Origin: Bacillus sp. Xin1
GTDB lineage: Bacteria > Bacillota > Bacilli > Bacillales > Bacillaceae_G
Assembly: GCF_013314535.1 (NCBI RefSeq)
Contig: NZ_JABUAE010000011.1
Span: forward strand, 62,001-126,000
DNA: 64,000 nucleotides
Direction: 5' to 3'
Below, piece after piece: positions 46,231 through 54,842 of the stretch. The translations under genes were made by a program, and so were the position numbers. Position 1 is the first letter of the stretch; every line of letters begins with the position of its first letter. Below the pieces are notes generated by a model. The model saw nothing but the letters and a program-made list of their open reading frames with translations. It was not told the origin of the DNA and did not search any database.

Positions 46231-46937
46231 TGAAATTTTCAGCACTAGGGGATCAAGCAGTTGTTGTGACATTTGGAGAAACAATTGATTTGGATATATA
46301 TGAAAATGTGCAACATTTATACCGTCTATTACAAGAAAATCCGTTCTATGGAATGATTGAGTGTGTACCTTCATTTGCTTCTTTAACAGTATACTATGAC
46401 GGATATAAAGTGTGGGAGAAAAATGAAAGAAAGGTAATGCCGTATGATTTTATATGTGAATACGTGAAAGAAGTACTTCACAAAAATCAAAATAAGGTGC
46501 AACTGCAATACGATTGTATCTCGATTCCAGTTTGTTATGGCGGACAATATGGTCCCGATTTGGAAGAAGTAGCGGCATATCATGAATTAAGTACAAGTGA
46601 TGTTATTCGCCTTCACAGCGAAGCAACTTATTTTGTATATATGCTAGGGTTTACACCGGGGTTTCCATATTTGGGTGGAATGTCAAAAGAATTAGAGACG
46701 CCTAGAAAACAAACACCGCGTTTGCAAATAGCACCAGGTTCGGTTGGGATTGGCGGAAATCAAACTGGAATTTATCCATTAGAAACACCAGGGGGCTGGA
46801 ATATTATTGGCAGGACGCCTGTTTCTTTATTTCAGCCAACAAGGCAGCCACCTACATATGTGCAGAGCGGAATGTATTTACGTTTTATCCCAATAACAGA
46901 GGAAGAGTTTCTAGCTATGGAGGGAGCGAGGGAATGA
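46230..46937 (+). CDS. pxpB: 5-oxoprolinase subunit PxpB (KipI)
   Basis: A 235-residue subunit of the ATP-dependent 5-oxoprolinase PxpABC, which opens 5-oxo-L-proline to glutamate. It is also known as KipI, an inhibitor of the sporulation kinase KinA in B. subtilis. Family blocks are FSALGDQAVVVTFG at the start, IPVCYGGQYGPDLEEVA near 95, YMLGFTPGFPYLGGM near 135 and GSVGIGGNQTGIYP near 170. Two adjacent ATGs (46227 and 46230) are possible; the second has better spacing to AAGGAAGGG. Confidence 0.93.
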   Translation: MKFSALGDQAVVVTFGETIDLDIYENVQHLYRLLQENPFYGMIECVPSFASLTVYYDGYKVWEKNERKVMPYDFICEYVKEVLHKNQNKVQLQYDCISIPVCYGGQYGPDLEEVAAYHELSTSDVIRLHSEATYFVYMLGFTPGFPYLGGMSKELETPRKQTPRLQIAPGSVGIGGNQTGIYPLETPGGWNIIGRTPVSLFQPTRQPPTYVQSGMYLRFIPITEEEFLAMEGARE

Positions 46938-47923
46938 ATGTCGAGGTTTTACATGCAGGGATGTTTACAACGGTTCAAGATTTAGGAAGGTACCAATATC
47001 AACAATACGGTGTACCTGTTGGCGGTGTGATGGACCAGGCGGCATTGAGAATGATCAATATGTTAGTTGGAAATGAAGAGAATGAAGCTGGACTAGAAAT
47101 CACAATGATGGGGCCGAAATTACTTATCAAAAAAACAACATTACTTGCAATTGGCGGCGCGAATATGGAGCCGTTATTAAACGGAGAAGCAGTTCCATTA
47201 TGGCGACCAATATTAGCGAAAGAAGGGAGTATGCTTTGCTTTGGAAAGGCGCCGCTTGGATGCCGGACATATGTAGCATTTGCTGGTGGAATTCATGTTG
47301 CAAGGAGTATGGGAAGTAAAAGTACATATGTAAAAGCAACAATAGGTGGAATAGAAGGGCGAGCATTGAAAAAGGGGGATCTGTTTCAAATTGGTACACC
47401 GTCAAACTTTGGTGCAAGTATGATTCGAAATTTGATAGAGGAAGAAAGAATCGTAGCGCACTGGGGTATATGTAACCATGTTTTACCTACATATAGTCGT
47501 AATCCAAAGATTCGTGTTCTTCTAGATTTTGAATGGAATCATTTTAAGAGTGAAAGTTTAGAAGCATTCTTTACACAAGAATATAAAATTTCGAATTACG
47601 CTGACCGTATGGGCTATCGGTTAGAAGGTGAGGAATTAAAAAGAATTGAACAGTCCGATATTTTATCAAGTGCAGTTACGTTTGGAACAATCCAAGTGCC
47701 GTCTGGGGGCCATCCAATTATCTTAATGGCGGATAGACAAACGACAGGGGGATATCCGCGAATTGGCAATGTGATATCTGCTGATTTACCGATTCTTGCA
47801 CAATTGAAACCAGGCGACTATGTCACGTTTACAAAGACTTCTATAACAGAAGCGACAGAGCTTTACATAGAGCAAGAACAAAATATGAATTTATTAAAGA
47901 AATTTATCGCGTTACAAGCTTAA
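46934..47923 (+). CDS. pxpC: 5-oxoprolinase subunit PxpC (KipA)
   Basis: A 329-residue member of the biotin-dependent carboxyltransferase-like family, the PxpC subunit of 5-oxoprolinase. Blocks: VLHAGMFTTVQDLGRYQYQQ and GVPVGGVMDQAALRMINMLVGN near the start, FAGGIHV near 118, and PSGGHPIILMADRQTTGGYPRI near 255 (written here in its parts PSGGHPII and ADRQTTGGYP). It overlaps pxpB by four bases (ATGA) and is followed by pxpA 14 bases later. Confidence 0.93.
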   Translation: MNVEVLHAGMFTTVQDLGRYQYQQYGVPVGGVMDQAALRMINMLVGNEENEAGLEITMMGPKLLIKKTTLLAIGGANMEPLLNGEAVPLWRPILAKEGSMLCFGKAPLGCRTYVAFAGGIHVARSMGSKSTYVKATIGGIEGRALKKGDLFQIGTPSNFGASMIRNLIEEERIVAHWGICNHVLPTYSRNPKIRVLLDFEWNHFKSESLEAFFTQEYKISNYADRMGYRLEGEELKRIEQSDILSSAVTFGTIQVPSGGHPIILMADRQTTGGYPRIGNVISADLPILAQLKPGDYVTFTKTSITEATELYIEQEQNMNLLKKFIALQA

Positions 47924-47937
47924 AGGAGGAATAGAAT

Positions 47938-48696
47938 ATGGTTACCGTTGATTTAAACTGCGATTTAGGAGAAGGTTTTGGCGCATATCAAATTGGAAAC
48001 GATGATCAAATCCTTCCATTTGTTTCATCAGTAAATATTGCATGTGGTTTTCATGCTGGGGATCCAACTGTTATGCGTCAAACTGTAGAAAAAGCATTGA
48101 GAAATAATGTGGAAATCGGTGCTCACCCTGGCTTTCCAGATTTATTAGGGTTTGGAAGAAGAATGATGCGCGTCTCACCAGATGAAGTATATGACTATGT
48201 TTTATACCAAATTGGAGCATTAGATGGTTTTGTGAGGGCGGCAGGAGGAAGGTTGCATCATGTAAAACCGCACGGCGCACTTTATAATATGGCGGCGACA
48301 GATCAAGAGATTACAGAGGCAATTGTAAAAGCGGTTCATCATATGGATCCAAATCTATTTCTTTATGGATTAGCGAATAGTGCATTCGTACAAGCTGCTA
48401 ACAAATACGAAGTAAAGCTGATTCAAGAAGCATTTGCAGATCGTACATATCAACGGGATGGAACATTAACGAGCCGAACAGAAGAAAATGCACTTATTAC
48501 AAATGAAGAGGAAGCGATTCAGCAAGTGCTTCAGATGGTGCAAAAGGGAAATGTACAAGCTATTGATGGAAACAATGTACCGATACATGCACAAACCATT
48601 TGTATACATGGTGATGGAGAGAAAGCAGTATCATTTGCGAAAAAAATATACAGAATATTACAACTCAATAATATTTCTGTTTGTGCACCAAAATAG
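47938..48696 (+). CDS. pxpA: 5-oxoprolinase subunit PxpA (LamB/YcsF)
   Basis: A 252-residue subunit of the LamB/YcsF family that completes PxpABC. Conserved acidic and histidine residues of the metal-free TIM-like barrel are visible in DLNCDLGEGFGAY at residues 4-16, NIACGFHAGDP near 32, EIGAHPGFPDLLGFGRR near 59 and VKPHGALYN near 104. AAAGGAGG precedes the ATG. It lies in the middle of the operon. Confidence 0.94.
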   Translation: MVTVDLNCDLGEGFGAYQIGNDDQILPFVSSVNIACGFHAGDPTVMRQTVEKALRNNVEIGAHPGFPDLLGFGRRMMRVSPDEVYDYVLYQIGALDGFVRAAGGRLHHVKPHGALYNMAATDQEITEAIVKAVHHMDPNLFLYGLANSAFVQAANKYEVKLIQEAFADRTYQRDGTLTSRTEENALITNEEEAIQQVLQMVQKGNVQAIDGNNVPIHAQTICIHGDGEKAVSFAKKIYRILQLNNISVCAPK

Positions 48697-48715
48697 GAGA
48701 GGGGGAGATACGTAG

Positions 48716-49411
48716 ATGCTGAAATTAATTGGAATATTGCTTGTAGCGGTTGGCTTTTTATTTCGTCTGAATACGTTACTAGTTGTAATGGTTGCGGGCA
48801 TCGCAACGGGAATGATCTCAGGGATGAGCTTTCATGATGTGATTAGTATGTTTGGAAAGTTTTTTATTGAAAACCGATATATGTCTATGCCGATTTTATT
48901 AACACTTCCTGTCATTGGAATACTAGAAAGATACGGATTAAAGGAAAGAGCGGAAGCGTTAATAACGAAATCGAAAGGTGCTACAACAGGAAGAGTACTT
49001 ATGTCATATTTCGCGATTCGTGAAGGATCAGCGGCAGTAGGACTGAACATTGGTGGACATGCACAAACAGTAAGACCGCTAGTTGCACCGATGGCAGAAG
49101 GGGCTGCGCAAGGCCGTTATGGAAAACTTCCAGAAAAATTGAGAGAAAAGATCAAAGCGAATGCAGCGGCAGCTGAAAATACAGCATGGTTTTTCGGCGA
49201 AGATATTTTTATCGCAACAGGAGCAATTTTATTAATGAAAGGATTCTTTGATTCTGTAGGAATGCATGTTGGTGTATGGGATATGGCACTTTGGGGAATT
49301 CCTACGGCAATCTCAGCTTTTATTGTAAGTTGGATTCGTTTTAAACAGTTTGATAAATATATTGAAAAAACGATGAAAAAAGAAGAGAACGAAAAAAGAG
49401 AGGCGATATAA
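48716..49411 (+). CDS. DUF969 membrane protein, probable 5-oxoproline transport subunit
   Basis: A 231-residue protein with about five hydrophobic segments and a conserved REGSAAVGLNIGGHAQTVRP block near residue 100. DUF969 proteins are always, in my knowledge, encoded next to DUF979 proteins and in or near pcp/5-oxoprolinase genes. A two-part transporter for 5-oxoproline is the natural guess. AGGAGAGGGGGAG precedes the ATG. One base separates it from the DUF979 gene. Confidence 0.87.
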   Translation: MLKLIGILLVAVGFLFRLNTLLVVMVAGIATGMISGMSFHDVISMFGKFFIENRYMSMPILLTLPVIGILERYGLKERAEALITKSKGATTGRVLMSYFAIREGSAAVGLNIGGHAQTVRPLVAPMAEGAAQGRYGKLPEKLREKIKANAAAAENTAWFFGEDIFIATGAILLMKGFFDSVGMHVGVWDMALWGIPTAISAFIVSWIRFKQFDKYIEKTMKKEENEKREAI

Positions 49412-49412
49412 G

Positions 49413-50375
49413 ATGAATATTATTACACTGGATACAATCTATTATTTATTAGGTATTATCGTTGCCTTTGTCGCAATTCGTGTCGCCTTTGATCGTCAGC
49501 ATCCGAATCGTTTTGGTTCAAGCTTATTTTGGGCATTATTTTCTATCACATTTTTATTTGGGAATATCATCCCATCTTTTTATATCGGTTGTATCGTATT
49601 AGCGATGGTCGTTTTAGCATCGTTGAATAAAGTAACGAAGTCAAATGAAAAAGAAGCGCCTACTGAAGAGAGAGTGAAACATGCAGAGAAATTAAGAAAC
49701 AAAATATTCATGCCTGCTATTTTAATTCCTATTTTTACGATTATTGGTACGTTAACTTTAGGAAAGTTAAAGTTTGGAAATGTATCTCTCGTTGATCCTG
49801 ATAAAGTCACATTAATTGCATTAGCGCTTGGCGCATTGCTCGCTTTCGTAGCGGCAATGGGAATCACAAAAGCAAAAATAACAGCACCAGTGCAAGAGGG
49901 AAGCAGATTATTACAAGCTGTCGGATGGACAGTCATTTTACCACAAATGTTAGCGGCCCTTGGTGGTATTTTCGCAAAATCTGGTGTGGGTCAAGTTGTA
50001 TCTGATTTAGTAGGACAAGTATTGCCGACAGAATATCCATTTGTTGCTGTTATGGCATATTGTTTAGGGATGATGTTGTTTACCGTTGTAATGGGGAATG
50101 CATTTGCGGCATTTGCTGTTATTACGGGCGGGATTGGTTTACCTCTTATCGTGCAAATGCATGGTGGTAACCCAGCGATTATGGCAGCGCTTGGAATGTT
50201 TGCAGGGTATTGCGGAACATTGTTAACGCCAATGGCAGCGAATTTCAACATTGTACCAGCGATGCTATTAGAGTTAAAAGATAAAAATGCGGTAATTAAA
50301 GCACAAGTACCAATTGCGGTTACTATTTTTGTTATTAATATGTTTATCATGTATGGACTTGTATATCGATTTTAG
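49413..50375 (+). CDS. DUF979 membrane protein, probable 5-oxoproline transport subunit
   Basis: A 320-residue integral membrane protein with about nine hydrophobic segments. The C-terminal half has transporter-like glycine-rich stretches (FAVITGGIGLPLIVQMHGGN, MFAGYCGTLLTPMAANFN). It is the partner of the DUF969 protein and lies directly after it. The gene order PxpABC, DUF969, DUF979, Pcp strongly suggests uptake of 5-oxoproline or its peptides, though this is inference. Confidence 0.87.
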   Translation: MNIITLDTIYYLLGIIVAFVAIRVAFDRQHPNRFGSSLFWALFSITFLFGNIIPSFYIGCIVLAMVVLASLNKVTKSNEKEAPTEERVKHAEKLRNKIFMPAILIPIFTIIGTLTLGKLKFGNVSLVDPDKVTLIALALGALLAFVAAMGITKAKITAPVQEGSRLLQAVGWTVILPQMLAALGGIFAKSGVGQVVSDLVGQVLPTEYPFVAVMAYCLGMMLFTVVMGNAFAAFAVITGGIGLPLIVQMHGGNPAIMAALGMFAGYCGTLLTPMAANFNIVPAMLLELKDKNAVIKAQVPIAVTIFVINMFIMYGLVYRF

Positions 50376-50390
50376 TAAGGAGTGGGAAGG

Positions 50391-51038
50391 ATGAAAAGAG
50401 TATTGTTAACGGGTTTTGCACCTTTTGGTGGAGAGGAGATTAATCCTGCATGGGAAGTTGCAAAACAACTTGACGGTCAAGCGATTGGAGATTACAAGAT
50501 TGTTAGTAAACAAGTTCCGACCGTGTTTCATAAATCATTACAAGTGCTGCAGTCTTATATGGAAGAAATAGAACCAGAGCTTGTCATATGTATAGGACAA
50601 GCAGGAGGACGCCCAGACATTACAGTGGAACGAGTTGCAATTAATGTAGATGATGCAAGAATCGCTGATAATGAGGGCAATCAACCAATTGATGAATCTA
50701 TTATCGAAGAGGGACCGGCTGCGTACTGGTCTACACTTCCGATGAAAGCGATTGTGAAAAAACTTCAGGAAGAAGGCATACCGGCTTCTGTTTCGCAAAC
50801 GGCAGGTACATTTGTTTGTAATCATCTCTTTTATGGACTGATGCATATGTTAGCAAAAAATGAAACTGAAGTTCGTGGAGGCTTTATACATATTCCGTTT
50901 TTACCAGAACAAGCAAGTAGTCATCCAGGGCAACCAAGTATGTCCCTGCCTGTTATTACAAAGGGAATTGAATTGTTAATACAAGTCGCATTAGAAGTAG
51001 AAAATGATATTGTAGAGTGTGGCGGCACAACACATTAA
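50391..51038 (+). CDS. pcp: Pyrrolidone-carboxylate peptidase
   Basis: A 215-residue cysteine peptidase of family C15 that removes N-terminal pyroglutamate from peptides in the cytoplasm. The catalytic triad is intact: E80 (TVERVAIN), C143 ([12 protein letters not shown]) and H167 (GFIHIPFLP). The ATG at 50391 follows AAGGAGTGGGAAGG. It is the last gene of the 5-oxoproline operon: Pcp releases 5-oxoproline from peptides and PxpABC converts it to glutamate. A decayed second copy of its 3' half lies at 62.6 kb. Confidence 0.96.
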   Translation: MKRVLLTGFAPFGGEEINPAWEVAKQLDGQAIGDYKIVSKQVPTVFHKSLQVLQSYMEEIEPELVICIGQAGGRPDITVERVAINVDDARIADNEGNQPIDESIIEEGPAAYWSTLPMKAIVKKLQEEGIPASVSQTAGTFVCNHLFYGLMHMLAKNETEVRGGFIHIPFLPEQASSHPGQPSMSLPVITKGIELLIQVALEVENDIVECGGTTH

Positions 51039-51040
51039 GC

Positions 51041-51420
51041 AAATATGTAACAACTGATCGCGTTGGCAAGAGTTATATCGAAAAGCAGTATGAGGATGTG
51101 TTACATGGTAGAAAGCACAATCAAAAATACTACTGATAAAGAAGAGAATATCATCCACACGGAATAAATTGTAAAAGGGAAAAGTGGCAATAATTCAATG
51201 GTAACGATTGATATGGAATTGCAGAAGAGAGTGGATGAAAGTATAGAAAAAATTAAATGGCATTTAAACCTTCAGAGCCAATAATGGATCGTGCGTTTGT
51301 AGTGATGATGAATCTTAAAACTGGGCAGCTGTTATCCATCTCAGGAAAGAAACTAATAAATAAAGATGGAAATATACAAGTAGAAGATTATGCACTTGGT
51401 ACAATTGCTTGTAGCTTATA
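51041..51420 (+). pseudogene. Penicillin-binding protein (class B transpeptidase) fragment
   Basis: Starting three bases after the pcp stop, broken frames read in order: YVTTDRVGKSYIEKQYEDVL (51044-51103), then after stops and shifts SGNNSMVTIDMELQKRVDES (51181-51240), then FKPSEPIMDRAFVVMMNLKT followed by GQLLSISGKKLI and QVEDYALGTIA up to TAA at 51420. This is the linker between the dimerisation domain and the start of the transpeptidase domain of PBP2-like proteins. At least two frame changes occur and neither end of the gene is present. It is not functional. Confidence 0.75.
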
Positions 51421-51464
51421 AAAAGTATGTACAAAATTATGATTAATTATAGAAAAACATTAAT

Positions 51465-51763
51465 GGTTTGGCAGACAACGTTTTAAGTTGTCTGCCGGGT
51501 AAAGTGTTTAAAGCGAAGGTTGCCAGTTTGAATAGACTACAACCGCAGTCCAATCCAAGCGAATTAAGGATAGTATGTGTAGATATTTACACAATATACA
51601 AAATTCTTCTTTTGAGTTTGGTAGACAACGATATGAGGTGTCTGCTTGTGGGTTTCATGAGTTTAACGGGAAAACTAATTGTCTTCCTAGTTTTAAAAAG
51701 AATGAAGCTGCTAGTTCAACCGGTTTAGGAAGAGTATGTGCAGACTTCATAAAAATATGGTAA
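51465..51763 (+). repeat. Imperfect tandem duplication with eroded coding potential
   Basis: Two related units of about 140 bases, 51465-51604 and 51619-51763, both beginning GTTTGG(C/T)AGACAACG and both ending in GTATGTG(T/C)AGA followed by A/T-rich sequence. The second reads FGRQRYEVSACGFHEFNGKT and GLGRVCADF in one frame. The first reads FGRQRFKLSAG then, after a shift, LRIVCVDIY. They look like two copies of a small repeated protein domain, now decayed. I do not recognise the domain. From 51764 to 52090 nothing further is seen. Confidence 0.45.
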
Positions 51764-52099
51764 GAGAAATAAAAATGTCTATTCTACAAACAGTACAGAG
51801 CACTATATAAAAGTGCTCTGTGGAAAGTAAGCGCTATAAGTAAAACATTCTATACGATAAGATGTCTGGTTCATTCAAATGTGAAAAAAGTTGGTGTTTT
51901 TAATGTTGATAATAGCTAACAAAAAGAAATTGGAGTTTGCTTACTGTTATATAATATACAGAAAACTTATTATTTCTTAGTTTATTTTTATTACCTGAAG
52001 AAAAAGAATGAAACTGAAGCATCTTTTTTCAAATACTTTCTAGATATATAAATCTAACTATTATATGACTTATACCAAAGATTTGGAGATTACTTAGTT

Positions 52100-52303
52100 T
52101 TATTGATTATACTGAGGTTCTTCTTGCTGAATCTCCTGAACACGTGGTTCTAAAGAATCAATAATTGTCTGTGTTTGCTGAGCTGCATTTTGATACAGTT
52201 GTTTTGCTTGCTGATTGTCAGTATCAAGAACAAATCCTTCTAAACATGCTTGAGCACTTTTTAATCCAGAAATGGTTTGTTTAAGGTTGGTAATTACTGT
52301 CAT
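52100..52303 (-). CDS. DUF1657 small protein (sporulation-associated family)
   Basis: A 67-residue helical protein of the DUF1657 family: VITNLKQTISGLKSAQACLE, LDTDNQQAKQLYQNAAQQTQ and TIIDSLEPRVQEIQQEEPQY. Members are often encoded with spoVAC/spoVAD/spoVAE and DUF421 genes and are expressed in sporulation; none of those genes is adjacent here. AAGGAGGAATTTAATT precedes the ATG at 52303; the frame open to 52327 lacks a site. Gln-rich and without membrane segments. Confidence 0.82.
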   Translation of the reverse strand: MTVITNLKQTISGLKSAQACLEGFVLDTDNQQAKQLYQNAAQQTQTIIDSLEPRVQEIQQEEPQYNQ

Positions 52304-52532
52304 AATTAAATTCCTCCTTATAATCATGGACTCAATATTTAGAATATCTATTTTCTACCAAAAGTATGATTTCTAAATTTTGGGTATCTTTATAGAGTGA
52401 ATATATTGAATAAGCGTTTAAAAATATTAAACAAACCGTACAAGATAAGCTATGTTATTGGTTATCAACAACAAAGTGAAGTTGTATTAAAAAAGGGGGA
52501 AATCTATTCGACGCAGCTGTAGAGTCATTAAG

Positions 52533-52577
52533 AATAATAAAAAACTCGTGACTAAAAAACGAGCTTTTTATTATTCA
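52533..52577. terminator. Bidirectional-looking terminator
   Basis: Near-perfect stem AATAATAAAAAACTCGT / ACGAGCTTTTTATTATT at the end of the minus-strand gene that follows; A- and T-runs allow use in both directions. The sequence 52304-52532 shows no gene. Confidence 0.75.
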
Positions 52578-52583
52578 CGATAG

Positions 52584-52892
52584 TTATTGGTTTTGATTAC
52601 CTTGCTTCTTTTGACTGTTAGGCGTAATTTCATCAGCAAATTCCATATTTGCCAAGTTTACTTTGGATGGAATAAATGTTCTTGTCGTATTTTGAGCACC
52701 TTGGAACAAACGTTGAATCGGTTTCATCATATTTGCATTACGTGTTGCTACTACACTAAAAACTGTTCCTAATCCTAGTAAAGAAACCCAAATCCATCCT
52801 CTATTATTCCGTCTATTTCTAAACAAATTAAACATTTGCTGAGTTCTTCTTCCAGAATTGAATAATGACATCAAGAAGTTAAGGATATTCAT
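52584..52892 (-). CDS. Small membrane protein, unknown, possibly spore-related
   Basis: A 102-residue protein. Residues 1-28 are amphipathic and Arg/Asn-rich (LMSLFNSGRRTQQMFNLFRN), a single hydrophobic helix spans about 32-50 (GWIWVSLLGLGTVFSVVA), and the rest is polar. The ATG at 52892 follows AGGGGGC. I do not recognise the family. It is flanked by a DUF1657 gene and a YkoP-like gene, both of sporulation-linked types, so a sporulation role is possible. Confidence 0.6.
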   Translation of the reverse strand: MNILNFLMSLFNSGRRTQQMFNLFRNRRNNRGWIWVSLLGLGTVFSVVATRNANMMKPIQRLFQGAQNTTRTFIPSKVNLANMEFADEITPNSQKKQGNQNQ

Positions 52893-53104
52893 TTTTTGCC
52901 CCCTGTAAAAATAATTAGGAAAAAGAAACACTAAGTTCAATTTCACATGATTTATGTTGCAATATTTTATAGGAATTTATGATGCCAACTTATACTAATA
53001 CTTCTTGATTTTTCTTACTAAAAACCCTATGATTCCCTAAATATTTTTAATAAAAATATGCAAAATAGTTTTATCAAAAATTTAAAAAGGGAAATGAAAA
53101 CAAC

Positions 53105-53704
53105 ATGAAAAGTTATGTATTATTGGTTTGGAATTTTCTTGATCCGATATATTATAAATTCACTCGCTTAACTTATATTCATAACGAAATTTACAAGGAA
53201 AATATTTTACGCGTAAGACTCACTCGTTACAAAGGGAAACATGTTACTCTTTCTGACGGTACACAAATCAATAAGAATGATATCTTGGTTAAAATTCATT
53301 TACATAATGTGCGTTTAATCAATGAAATGAAGTCCGTTAAAAATGACATTACAAAAGGGCGATTTATTTATCAACATGTTAAAAAGTCCTTACCTAGTCT
53401 TGGGGCATATATTCAAAATCATTCTAGGGGAGATGAGATTAAAGGGATAATTGGAATTTCAATGTTAAACAGAGGAGCTGACCGATTAGGTTTTGAATTT
53501 GTTTCTATTTCTAATCCTTTTTATAAATGGTTTAAATGGTTAGCATTTTTACCAATATGTTTATTATCTAATAACGATTCGATTTTCAAAATGATAAAGA
53601 ACAGTATATCTACCTCACCAAAGTATTTATTTATGTCTAAGGAGAATTTATTACAAATATATAAGTGTGAAGTTCGAGATGAAATTGCTAAAAGAAAATG
53701 TTAA
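53105..53704 (+). CDS. YkoP-like protein
   Basis: A 199-residue protein that resembles B. subtilis YkoP in length and pattern: a start with aromatic residues (WNFLDPIYYKFTRLTYIHNE), a small beta domain (VRLTRYKGKHVTLSDGTQI, NDILVKIHLHNVRLIN) and a C-terminal basic region (FYKWFKWLAFLPICLLS). The function is unknown. It is convergent with a YkoQ-like phosphoesterase gene, as ykoP and ykoQ are neighbours in B. subtilis as I remember it. AAAAGGGAAATG provides the ribosome site. Confidence 0.7.
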   Translation: MKSYVLLVWNFLDPIYYKFTRLTYIHNEIYKENILRVRLTRYKGKHVTLSDGTQINKNDILVKIHLHNVRLINEMKSVKNDITKGRFIYQHVKKSLPSLGAYIQNHSRGDEIKGIIGISMLNRGADRLGFEFVSISNPFYKWFKWLAFLPICLLSNNDSIFKMIKNSISTSPKYLFMSKENLLQIYKCEVRDEIAKRKC

Positions 53705-53763
53705 TCGCATTTGTTAAAAAGTCATTGCGATTTTATATACTGCATTCAAAATGATTTGACAAG

Positions 53764-53812
53764 TAAGATGTAAAGGCTGTTAACTAGGTCCGTTAACAGC
53801 CTTTACATCTTA
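53764..53812. terminator. Bidirectional terminator with a 21-bp perfect stem
   Basis: Bases 53764-53784 and 53792-53812 are exact reverse complements around a seven-base loop TAGGTCC. The right arm contains the stop codon of the phosphoesterase gene (53810-53812). It lies between convergent genes and probably serves both. Confidence 0.9.
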
Positions 53813-54661
53813 TACTGCAGGAAGTTCGCTACTCTTAACTGTTGATATTGATAGTTGATGCAATGTAATTTCTGGTCGACTTCCAACTCGAATATTTACT
53901 CCTGTTTGACCTAGCCCTTCACTAATATAAAAAGGTTTTCCATCTTGTATATGAAGTCCTTTTATAACGTTCATTCTTGCAAGCTTACCCATTTTTGCAA
54001 GATGATAGGCTTTTGGATAACAAATTTGGCCACCATGGAAATGACCAGCTAATAAATAATGAAAATGATATTCTTTCATATGGAGCACAATGTTCGGATC
54101 ATGAGTTAATACTAAATTTGTTCCCGATTTAACTCCTCGATAAGAAGCTATTAAATCACTGCGTTTCGTACTAAAATCATCAACACCAATAATATTTACA
54201 CGTTTATTTTGAACGTAAATAACATGGTTTTCATTTTGCATAACCTTGCAACCATATTGTTCAAGTATTTCTTTTAATTTTTGTAAGTCCTTTTCACGTA
54301 ATACATAATCATGGTTCCCAAAAACAGCATATATACCATGCTTTGCATGTAATTGACTTAATACCTCTAAATATGGAGCAAGTTTAGAAATTGTACGTTT
54401 TCGGTCAAGGAAATCCCCAGTAAGTGCAATCAAATCAATTGATTCATCTTTTAGCTTTTCATAAAGCTGAACTGGGGAAATAGATATATTTTCGAGATGC
54501 ATATCGGAAAGGTGTAGAATATTTAGTATCGGATCATGCCCGTGGGTTTGCTTTTGATTTATTTGAACTTTATTTATCACGACATCGGTCGTGTTTTTGT
54601 GAGCTTTTTTAAATATATAGAAGAGAATAATAAATAAAACGGATAGTAATAAAATTTTCAA
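53810..54661 (-). CDS. YkoQ-like membrane-anchored metallophosphoesterase
   Basis: A 283-residue calcineurin-like phosphoesterase with an N-terminal membrane anchor (residues 2-18). All metal-binding motifs are present: D53-x-H55 in LHLSDMHL, GD in ALTGDFLD (near 82), GNHD at 115-118, TH in LVLTHDPN and GHFHGGQ near 207. It belongs to the YkoQ/LpxH-like group that often acts on lipid or nucleotide pyrophosphates. The start is a TTG after AAGGAGTGATGTGA. It diverges from the glycosyltransferase gene. Confidence 0.88.
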   Translation of the reverse strand: MKILLLSVLFIILFYIFKKAHKNTTDVVINKVQINQKQTHGHDPILNILHLSDMHLENISISPVQLYEKLKDESIDLIALTGDFLDRKRTISKLAPYLEVLSQLHAKHGIYAVFGNHDYVLREKDLQKLKEILEQYGCKVMQNENHVIYVQNKRVNIIGVDDFSTKRSDLIASYRGVKSGTNLVLTHDPNIVLHMKEYHFHYLLAGHFHGGQICYPKAYHLAKMGKLARMNVIKGLHIQDGKPFYISEGLGQTGVNIRVGSRPEITLHQLSISTVKSSELPAV

Positions 54662-54842
54662 TCACATCACTCCTTCTATAAAAATTATACATGAAAAAAC
54701 CTGTCATTTTGTATGTAATTTATGGAACGAAATCCATCGTCATTTATTCGGAATAGTTGCCAGAATAGAAAAAAAGAAGTGCCACATAATAATAGAAATG
54801 AATGAAAAGACACATCGTTAAGTGTATTTCAAGAGGTGATTT

